Positions 1 to 5,540 of a DNA stretch of 5,540 bases are shown here, one piece after another. This stretch comes from Planctomycetota bacterium (lineage in GTDB: Bacteria; Planctomycetota; Planctomycetia; Planctomycetales; Planctomycetaceae), in contig JAEYWB010000285.1 in the NCBI GenBank assembly GCA_023429275.1, forward strand, positions 1 to 5,540, in the 5' to 3' direction. Below the pieces are notes generated by a model. That model made no database searches, was not told where the DNA came from, and saw only the letters and a program-made list of their open reading frames with translations. Within the stretch, counting starts at the first letter, position 1; the number at the start of each line of letters is the position of its first letter. A program made the position numbers and the translations under genes.

Positions 1-163
1 GGGCGGCGGCCGGGGGAGCGGGCGGCGAAGCGGGGGCGGGAGACGAGGGAGTGACGGCAACGGCCGGTTCCTGGGAGAGGGCCGTACGCGCGAAGCCGGA
101 GATCCCCAGGAGGACGAGAGGGACGACGGAGAGTCGCCACAGGGCGAAGGATGCCATCGTCAT
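1..163 (-). CDS. exported protein with Pro/Ala-rich linker, N-terminal fragment cut by window edge
   Basis: Only the first 54 codons are inside the window, and the frame is open to base 1. The ATG at 163 overlaps the stop of the upstream gene as ATGA; an in-frame second ATG lies two codons on at 157. The translation begins MTMASFALWRLSVVPLVLLG. This is a typical Sec signal peptide with one Arg before a hydrophobic core at residues 11-24. Cleavage is plausible after ALS (residue 30), just before Gln-Glu, the same position and residues as in the preceding gene product. Residues 33-54 are almost wholly Ala, Pro, Ser and Val (SPAPASPPAPPAAA at 41-54), a flexible linker that usually leads into a folded domain, here out of view. 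No good Shine-Dalgarno sequence is visible, so translation probably relies on coupling to the upstream gene. Periplasmic adaptor proteins and other envelope proteins can begin this way, but the family cannot be named from this piece. The same-strand coupling and clean signal peptide make a real gene likely. Confidence 0.75.
   Translation of the reverse strand, partial: MTMASFALWRLSVVPLVLLGISGFARTALSQEPAVAVTPSSPAPASPPAPPAAA
160..163 (-). promoter_or_regulatory. ATGA stop/start overlap joining the solute-binding gene and the left-edge gene
   Basis: The minus strand reads ATGA. TGA (162-160) ends the solute-binding protein and ATG (163-161) opens a frame encoding a signal peptide. The bases just upstream (CCAGACGACGCTTCC) have no strong Shine-Dalgarno match, so re-initiation from the upstream gene is the likeliest way this frame is translated. 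Confidence 0.7.
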
Positions 164-2676
164 GGAAGCGTCGTCTGGTACCAGGGGTCGATCGTCCAGC
201 GGTCGGCGTTGTCGTACATGTTGACCGGCACGGGGGAAAAGTCGTGGATCGTCCGGCGGGCGACGAAATAGCGGTCGATCTCCCAGAGCGGAATCACGGC
301 GCAGTCGGCGAGGATCTTCCGCAGGACATCGCGGGCAAAGTCCTGGGCGCGGGAGAAATCTGTGATCCGGTCGAGCTCGACCAGGTCATGCTGCAGCCAG
401 GCAGGGAGCATCGCGAGGTCTTCCATCCGGGCGCTCTCCTGGGCTGTCACCAGCGGCCAGAGGTCGAGGACCGGCTCGGCCGACTGCAGGGTCCGGTAGG
501 CGATGTCCCACTCCCCCGACTCATCGGTGTCGGGGATCGGCTCGACGACGATGCCGACCCGCTTCCAGGCCCGGACGAGCCGCTCGCACGCCGCCTGCTC
601 CACCGGCTCCGGTGGAACCGCAAGTTTCAGGATCGGCAGCTCGTCCCCCTGGCCGAGACCATTCGCCGCCGCCAGGGCCATCGCGACCGACGACGCGAGG
701 TCGTGCTCGATCCGCGGATAGATCCCGCGGGAAAGATCTGTTCCGGAGGCGAACGGAATGTTTGTGACCCGGCCATGAGCCAGCTTCGGATCGCGAAGGA
801 CCGTCTCCTTGAGGATCTGCTCACGCGGCAGTGCATAAGCCAGCGCACGCCGCAGCTCGCGATTTCGGAGCGGCCGGCTCTGCGGATTGAACTGCAGAAG
901 GTGCGTCGTCGGCAGCGCCATCGGCTGCAGGAAGAACTCGCGAGAGAGCCGCTCGCTTCCGAGCATCTCGCGAAGGAACCAGTCGGGGAGGTCGGCGACC
1001 ATCGAGACATCCCCCTGCATCAGCGCCTGGTAGGCCCGGTCGTAACTGTCGTAACGGTGCTCGACAATCTCCGCCAAGCGGTATCGCGAGAGCCCGTCCG
1101 GCTGGGGCCGCGAACGACGAAACGTCAGGGAACCGGGTTGCCGTTCCGCGGGGAGGAACCCTCCGGCACCGTCTTCGACAGTGGCGTCGCCGGTCGACAC
1201 CTGGCCTCCACTCCCGGATCCCGCCTCCACGGCGGGCGAAGAGTCGAGTCCGCCAGGGATCCTCGCCAGCAGGGATTCGATCCGGGCGGGAACCCGACGG
1301 AACGTCACCGTGAGGACGTAGGGGGAGTTCACGCGGACCGATTCGAGATACGTCGCGAGGCGTTCGTCGAACTCGGGGGCGTCCGGCCGCATCCTCCGGA
1401 GGAACATCTCGGCGCACTCATCCGCGGCAAGTCGCCCCGGTGTCTCCCACGGCTGGCGAGTCGTCTTGAGGGTGAACTGCATCTTGCGGCCGAGATCGAA
1501 CGGCTCCCACTCGTTGAAGAACCGCGTCTTGTAGAAGGTCGCCCCGCCGTAGATGCGATCGACCGTGAAGAGTCCGGTCTCCCGCAGGCTCCGGGCTCGC
1601 AGTTCGGCCCTGGGAGAAAACGGATATGCCGTCGGCTCCCCCGCCAGCCGGGTCACGCCGACGTGCAGCCTTGGATAGCGGGCCAGATGCGGCCGGTGCC
1701 GGGGCTTGAGGTCGCCCGCTTCGGGCCAGACCGCCGCGGCGGCTTCCGCTTCGACCGCCGCCAGCCGGAAATCCTTTGACGACGCGGCGACTTCAGCTGC
1801 GGTGAGATGCTTTGAGGCGGCGTCGGCGAAGAGCCCCGCGATGCGAGTCGCTTCCGGGCTCTCCGGGAGGAGGCGGCGGAGACGGCCGAGGTAGTGCTGG
1901 GCGCGGCGTGTGTCGTTCTGCTTCCAGGCGTCGTCGACGAGTCGGGCGACGCTCTTCTCGGTCAGTTCGGCCAGTCCCGCCTGCGAGCGGTTCCTGGTGA
2001 ACATCTCTTCCGCCAGCGAGAGGGCCCCTTCACCATCCCCCGCGACGAGGCGAAGCTGGCCGTCAGTCATCACGAGAGTGTTGTGCCGCTCCTGCACGCC
2101 GGGCCAGTTGCCGTAGGTCCGCTCGAGGAGGATCTGCAGCTCCATCGCCTGTTCGATGTTCTTCTCAGCAGTCAGCAGATCGATCCGCTTGAGGATCAGG
2201 TCTTCATGATGCAGGACCTGCCGCACCTGTTTCAGGGGGACCCGGTACTCGGGCGAGTCCGATTCCCCCGGCAGCGTGATGTGCAGGAACTTGAGATCGT
2301 CGAGTTCCTGCTGGAAGTCCTCGAGTTCCTCCTTGGGCTTCGTCGGCCTCTGGCGGAGGAGGTCGTTGTACTGCTGCTCGAGCCGGGCGAGCGTATTCGG
2401 CCGGGGCGAGACCGGTTCGACGACGAGGACGACATCGCCCGTCAGAACCACCCAGTCGCGCGGCGGCTTCGTCAGCAGATCCTCGACGCTCGGGATCGGG
2501 AAGTCGGCAAGCTTCGGAAGGGTTTCCGACGCGGCGGGAGCCTCCTCCTGTTTCGCTTCGGCGGGAGGAGCCGGCTTTTCCTCCTGGGCGAGCCCATCGC
2601 GCACGACGAACAGCAGCGTGAGGATCGCCGCGAGAACCCGCAGGTCTGCACCATTGATCGACCGGGATCGGGTCAT
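160..2676 (-). CDS. exported TPR-like / family 5 solute-binding protein (OppA/DppA-like) fusion
   Basis: Probable periplasmic binding protein for a peptide-like ligand; the substrate is unknown. It has 838 residues. Residues 1-30 form a Sec signal peptide: basic start, hydrophobic VLAAILTLLFVV at 14-25, likely cut after GLA before QEE. There is no lipobox Cys, so it is not a lipoprotein. A Pro/Ala/Glu linker (31-55) precedes a mostly helical, TPR-like region at about 90-320. The binding domain spans about 330-838. Family-like pieces in the expected order are NEWEPFDLGRKMQFTLK (388-404), LAADECAEMFLRRM (416-429, the usual 'LTAxD' helix), GFLPAERQPGSLTFRR (506-521), YQALMQGDVSMVADLP (549-564), NRELRRALAYALPREQIL (605-622) and the closing DCAVIPLWEIDRYFV (791-805). 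Ordinary family members are about 500-550 residues, so roughly 300 residues are extra at the N-terminus. The start is well supported: it overlaps the upstream stop as ATGA and has a purine-rich GGGGAGGGG ahead of it. No transporter permease or ATPase gene is adjacent within the window, so a sensing or scaffold role instead of import is possible. Confidence 0.9.
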   Translation of the reverse strand: MTRSRSINGADLRVLAAILTLLFVVRDGLAQEEKPAPPAEAKQEEAPAASETLPKLADFPIPSVEDLLTKPPRDWVVLTGDVVLVVEPVSPRPNTLARLEQQYNDLLRQRPTKPKEELEDFQQELDDLKFLHITLPGESDSPEYRVPLKQVRQVLHHEDLILKRIDLLTAEKNIEQAMELQILLERTYGNWPGVQERHNTLVMTDGQLRLVAGDGEGALSLAEEMFTRNRSQAGLAELTEKSVARLVDDAWKQNDTRRAQHYLGRLRRLLPESPEATRIAGLFADAASKHLTAAEVAASSKDFRLAAVEAEAAAAVWPEAGDLKPRHRPHLARYPRLHVGVTRLAGEPTAYPFSPRAELRARSLRETGLFTVDRIYGGATFYKTRFFNEWEPFDLGRKMQFTLKTTRQPWETPGRLAADECAEMFLRRMRPDAPEFDERLATYLESVRVNSPYVLTVTFRRVPARIESLLARIPGGLDSSPAVEAGSGSGGQVSTGDATVEDGAGGFLPAERQPGSLTFRRSRPQPDGLSRYRLAEIVEHRYDSYDRAYQALMQGDVSMVADLPDWFLREMLGSERLSREFFLQPMALPTTHLLQFNPQSRPLRNRELRRALAYALPREQILKETVLRDPKLAHGRVTNIPFASGTDLSRGIYPRIEHDLASSVAMALAAANGLGQGDELPILKLAVPPEPVEQAACERLVRAWKRVGIVVEPIPDTDESGEWDIAYRTLQSAEPVLDLWPLVTAQESARMEDLAMLPAWLQHDLVELDRITDFSRAQDFARDVLRKILADCAVIPLWEIDRYFVARRTIHDFSPVPVNMYDNADRWTIDPWYQTTLP
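2673..2676 (-). promoter_or_regulatory. ATGA stop/start overlap joining the propeller and solute-binding genes
   Basis: The minus strand reads ATGA. ATG (2676-2674) starts the solute-binding protein, and TGA (2675-2673) ends the propeller protein. This arrangement is a common sign of translational coupling, with terminating ribosomes re-initiating on the same mRNA, and it implies that the two proteins are made together. Confidence 0.85.
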
Positions 2677-5540
2677 TGGCTCGGCCCCTCCCCGGACGGT
2701 TCCGCTTTCGCGCCAGGTTCCTGCCCTCCCGCGGGACGCCCGCCCGGCGGGATCTTCTGGAAGCTGCCGTCGAACGTCACGACGAACAGTTCGCCGCCAA
2801 GAAGGAACGGGCCGGAGGCCAGAGCGGCCGGCGAGCGAAACGTCGTCCCTGCTTCACCACTCTCGAGATCCACGAACCGGATCGTCCCGTCCTGCTGAGC
2901 GACGACCACCTTCCCGTTGTGGACCAGCGGTGCTCCCGCGACCGGACTCCCCTCGAGCGGGAGCGTGAAGGAGGAGTCGAGCGAGGCTCCCGGGCGGATC
3001 GCGTGCAGTGTCGTTCCCCCCTCGTCCACGAAGACGATCCGGCCGCTGATCCAGATGTCGTTCGTCAGCGCCCCGTCGAACGTCCGGGTCCCCGCCGGTT
3101 CGAGGCTCCGCGAGAAGACCGACAGCTTGTGATCGGCCGTCCCGACCGCGACATGCTCCTCGCCGACCGCCAGCCGCCCCGTCGCTTCTGCTCCCAGGTC
3201 GGTCCGCGTGATCTCCGCGAGATGTGCCCGCGGAGCTTTCTCCTGCCGGATGAGGATCAGCGTCCCCGTCTCAGTCAGGGCGGCGAGCGTCGTGCCGTCG
3301 ACCGCCTGGACGTCACGCCACTTCGGCGGCGGCTCATTCCCGGCGGGAAGCGAGAAATCCTGAACCGCCTCCTCGCCGCCGGTCCGGAGCACCTGCAGCT
3401 TTCCTGCGGGAGCGAGGACGATCCGCTTCCCCATGACGACCGGAGGAAGGAGCGTCGCCTGCGAAATCGGAAGCTGACGATCGACCTGGCCGAGCCGGTT
3501 GATCAGGAACAGCTTCGGCTCCGGATCGCCGCTGGCGACGGCGATCTGGCCATCCGCCAGCGGCGTTGCCAGGAGGGGCTGGACGAGATCTTCGGAGAGC
3601 GTCAGCCGCGCCACGGGGGGGATCGAGAACCCGCTGCCGCCAGCCTGAGCGAGCGTGGCCCGGGAGGTGTTCCCCGCCTCGGTGACGACGACGATCCCCG
3701 GGCTGTCGCCGACGGCGACGCTCCAGGCGAGCAGCTTTGAACCGAGCACTGCCTGCCACTCGCTCACCATCTCGTCGCGGTCGGTCTGAGTCAGGGTGAC
3801 CGCGTCGGTCCAGGAGCGTCGGCGCGCGTTGAAGATCAGGTTCCCGGAATGCTGGTTCGGCTGCGACGCCAGACCGCTCGCAATCGTCTTCTCGTCGGCG
3901 GTCAGTGCCTTCGGTGTCAGCTGGAGCTTTCGAAGAGCGCTGCCCGCCATCCAGAGCTGCCGCTCCGGGCCGGTCGAGAGGAAGACGGCACTCTTCCGCT
4001 GTGACTTCGTCTGGAAGACCGGGCCCGGCGTGATCGGCGGCTCACCCGTATCATCCGAGATCGAGAACGCGCTGACTCGCTCGCCGCTCGACGGGACGAA
4101 GAGGTCCCGCCCGCGGATGACCGGCGCGTCGAGAACGCGGCCGGTGACCGTCCGCTGGGCGATCTCGGCCGGAGTCGTCGCGGTGTCGACCATCGCGAGA
4201 CCTCCCTCCGCCGGCCTCAGCACCCGCAGGATGCCACTGTCCCCGGTGTTCTGGATCGCCAGGACATAGCTCCCCATCGTCAGGAGCGGCGCTTCGACCG
4301 AGCCGGCCGGATGCCCGACGTACGAGACCGCCACGCACTCGAGGGGGCTCTTGCTCAGGGTGTAAACCACCTCCTGGTTGCCCACCACGACCAGGTGTTT
4401 GCCGTCCCGCAGCGCGGCGGGGCCGGTGACCGATTGCGAGAAGGTCACCTTCCCCACGAGAGAGCCGCTGTCGAGCTCGAGCTTGTAGAGCGTCCCTCCT
4501 TTGACGGGGATGTAAAGCTGCTTCTCGTCGAGGAGCGGCTGGCCCTGGACCGCTTCGGGAAGGGGTTGCCGCCAGAGAAGTTTTCCCGTGTGCTGGTGGA
4601 TCCGGACGAGTTCCTGCCTGGCGGTGTCGAAGACGATGAGGCTCGGCGTCCCCCGTTCGAGAATCGGAAAGAACGGCAGATTGACGCCGACCACCCGCCG
4701 CCAGACCGGGGCCCCGGTGACGGTGTCGACGCCGTAGAGGGAGTCCTTGGCGAGAACGTAGACCGCTTCGCCGACGGAGACCTGGTCCGACCGGGACCGG
4801 GCCGAGAAGGCGACGGTCGCCGGCTCCGGCAGATCCCCCCGGGGGTCGTCGGTCTTCGCCGGCTGCTGCATGTCCTCGGCGCGAACTACGGCCTTCTCGG
4901 CGGCGAGCGTCGACGCCATCAGCCCGGTGACCTTCTTGTCGCTCGCGAACTCGGGATACCGCGCGAGGAGGTCCCGCCGCAGCGAGAGCGCCTTCATCGG
5001 CGACTGCCCTGTCAGGGCGGCGTCAATCTCCTTCGTCAGGCCGACGAAGGTCTCATGACGGAGGATCTGGGCTTCGGAGGTCCGTTCGAGAATGCCGATC
5101 TGCTTGAGGAGCTCTTCCGGAGGAGAGTCCTTCGGCGAGAAAGTCTGAAGGAGGCCGCGGGCCTCCCGGGAGATGTCGAGCATCGACCTGTCGAAGGCCT
5201 TGCCAGCCAGCTCCGCTTCCCCCGCGGAGATCCGCCCCGCGCGGTCGGTGATCGCCGTGTGCTGCTCTTCGAACCCGGGCTTGTCGCGGCGGGCGGTGAC
5301 GAAGTCCTTGAGCTGCTGCAGCGCCGCGGGGTAGTCGGGCGTTGCGGACTCGATCGCCTGGTCGACCCGGGCAAGGCCGGCCATGATCCGCGCGGGCTCG
5401 GCCGAGAGATCGTCGGGATGCTCCGTGGCGAACTTCTCGAGGGCGACGATCGCCGTGTTGTACTTCTTGTCGTCGTAGAGCTGCTTCGCCGCCGTGAATG
5501 CCGCCGCGGTCGTCTGCCTTCCCGCCATGAAATAGAAGAC
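2673..5540 (-). CDS. TPR plus PQQ/BamB-like beta-propeller protein, 5' end outside the window
   Basis: Envelope scaffold-type protein; no enzymatic role is evident. The first in-window Met is at 5528, but four more codons (VFYF) stay open to the edge and no Shine-Dalgarno sequence precedes that Met. The real start is therefore probably upstream, with VFYF perhaps ending a membrane anchor or signal segment. Numbering from that Met gives 951 residues. Residues 8-55 look like a TPR (KKYNTAIVALEKFATEHPDD), with further helical, TPR-like segments to about 215. Residues 240-925 are beta-rich with propeller blade motifs: LYGVDTVTGAPVW at 264, LVRIHQHTGKLLW at 307, LYKLELDSGSLVG at 347 and IRFVDLESGEAG at 883. 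The length would fit two propellers, split by a less regular stretch at about 490-590. Residues 927-951 form a Gly/Pro/Glu-rich, probably disordered tail. Only one Cys is present, so the adjacent Cys pair of PQQ alcohol dehydrogenases is absent, and a structural or binding role like BamB is likelier than a dehydrogenase. The stop overlaps the next gene by 4 bases. The fold call is firm; the function is unknown. Confidence 0.9.
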   Translation of the reverse strand, partial: VFYFMAGRQTTAAAFTAAKQLYDDKKYNTAIVALEKFATEHPDDLSAEPARIMAGLARVDQAIESATPDYPAALQQLKDFVTARRDKPGFEEQHTAITDRAGRISAGEAELAGKAFDRSMLDISREARGLLQTFSPKDSPPEELLKQIGILERTSEAQILRHETFVGLTKEIDAALTGQSPMKALSLRRDLLARYPEFASDKKVTGLMASTLAAEKAVVRAEDMQQPAKTDDPRGDLPEPATVAFSARSRSDQVSVGEAVYVLAKDSLYGVDTVTGAPVWRRVVGVNLPFFPILERGTPSLIVFDTARQELVRIHQHTGKLLWRQPLPEAVQGQPLLDEKQLYIPVKGGTLYKLELDSGSLVGKVTFSQSVTGPAALRDGKHLVVVGNQEVVYTLSKSPLECVAVSYVGHPAGSVEAPLLTMGSYVLAIQNTGDSGILRVLRPAEGGLAMVDTATTPAEIAQRTVTGRVLDAPVIRGRDLFVPSSGERVSAFSISDDTGEPPITPGPVFQTKSQRKSAVFLSTGPERQLWMAGSALRKLQLTPKALTADEKTIASGLASQPNQHSGNLIFNARRRSWTDAVTLTQTDRDEMVSEWQAVLGSKLLAWSVAVGDSPGIVVVTEAGNTSRATLAQAGGSGFSIPPVARLTLSEDLVQPLLATPLADGQIAVASGDPEPKLFLINRLGQVDRQLPISQATLLPPVVMGKRIVLAPAGKLQVLRTGGEEAVQDFSLPAGNEPPPKWRDVQAVDGTTLAALTETGTLILIRQEKAPRAHLAEITRTDLGAEATGRLAVGEEHVAVGTADHKLSVFSRSLEPAGTRTFDGALTNDIWISGRIVFVDEGGTTLHAIRPGASLDSSFTLPLEGSPVAGAPLVHNGKVVVAQQDGTIRFVDLESGEAGTTFRSPAALASGPFLLGGELFVVTFDGSFQKIPPGGRPAGGQEPGAKAEPSGEGPSQ
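2685..2693 (-). promoter_or_regulatory. Shine-Dalgarno-like site for the solute-binding protein gene
   Basis: On the minus strand this reads GGGGAGGGG. The GGAGG core ends 10 bases before the ATG at 2676. The site lies inside the last codons of the propeller gene and supports the ATGA start over later in-frame Met codons. The region is GC-rich, so some purine runs arise by chance. Confidence 0.5.

Noticed and set aside
1..40. GC-rich repetitive tract at the left edge, considered as a terminator or repeat element
   Set aside because: It is in frame with the signal-peptide gene and encodes its Pro/Ala linker. There is no hairpin followed by a T-run.
821..1417. Minus-strand alternative frame of 198 codons inside the solute-binding gene, considered as evidence of a frameshift or nested gene
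   Set aside because: The main frame keeps recognisable family motifs before, within and after this span, so there is no frameshift. The alternative product is Arg/Pro/Ala-rich without domain features.
151..1779. Long plus-strand open frame of 542 codons opposite the solute-binding protein gene
   Set aside because: Its translation is Arg/Pro/Gly-rich with no recognisable domain or signal peptide, while the opposite strand gives a clear family 5 binding domain. In GC-rich DNA, stop codons are rare on the antisense strand, so such shadows are expected.
1894..2898. Plus-strand open frame of 334 codons spanning the junction of two minus-strand genes
   Set aside because: The product is low-complexity (Arg, Leu and Glu runs) and mirrors helical regions of the minus-strand protein. 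It crosses a well-supported gene junction and has no domain support.
2676..3740. Plus-strand open frame of 354 codons opposite the propeller gene
   Set aside because: It is Arg/Asp/Pro-rich with no family features, and it is explained as an antisense shadow of the beta-propeller coding sequence.
2673..5540. Annotation of the propeller protein as a PQQ-dependent dehydrogenase
   Set aside because: Only the propeller repeat resemblance is visible. The Cys pair is missing and the N-terminus is TPR-like, so an enzyme name would overreach.

Overview
This is a GC-rich, almost entirely coding window in which all real genes lie on the minus strand, so they read from right to left. The base composition, and the pairing of very long secreted proteins (a TPR plus PQQ-type propeller protein and a TPR plus solute-binding protein), suggest a high-GC Planctomycetes bacterium. 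That assignment is inferred from gene style; there is no rRNA or other marker here to prove it.

Layout in transcription order. (1) 5540-2673 holds a protein with an N-terminal TPR-like helical region followed by a long BamB/PQQ-type beta-propeller region. Its true N-terminus lies beyond the right edge, because the frame stays open to base 5540. (2) 2676-160 holds an 838-residue exported protein with a Sec signal peptide, a TPR-like helical region, and a C-terminal domain resembling family 5 extracellular solute-binding proteins (OppA/DppA type). (3) 163-1 holds the first 54 codons of a third exported protein, with a signal peptide followed by a Pro/Ala-rich linker. It is cut by the left edge, and I found it by reading the minus strand past the end of gene 2.

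Both junctions are 4-base ATGA overlaps, in which the stop of one gene overlaps the start of the next. The three genes are therefore very probably one translationally coupled operon. All three products appear to act outside the cytoplasm: genes 2 and 3 have signal peptides, and gene 1 has a hydrophobic stub just before its first in-window Met. No ABC permease or ATPase is visible, so the ligand-binding protein is an orphan within the window. A reasonable inference is a cell-envelope module in which propeller and TPR scaffolds work with a peptide-like ligand-binding protein, but the substrate and purpose cannot be read from the sequence.

There is no intergenic stretch of any length, and I saw no RNA gene, promoter, terminator, mobile element or CRISPR array. 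The long open frames on the plus strand are GC-driven shadows of these genes.
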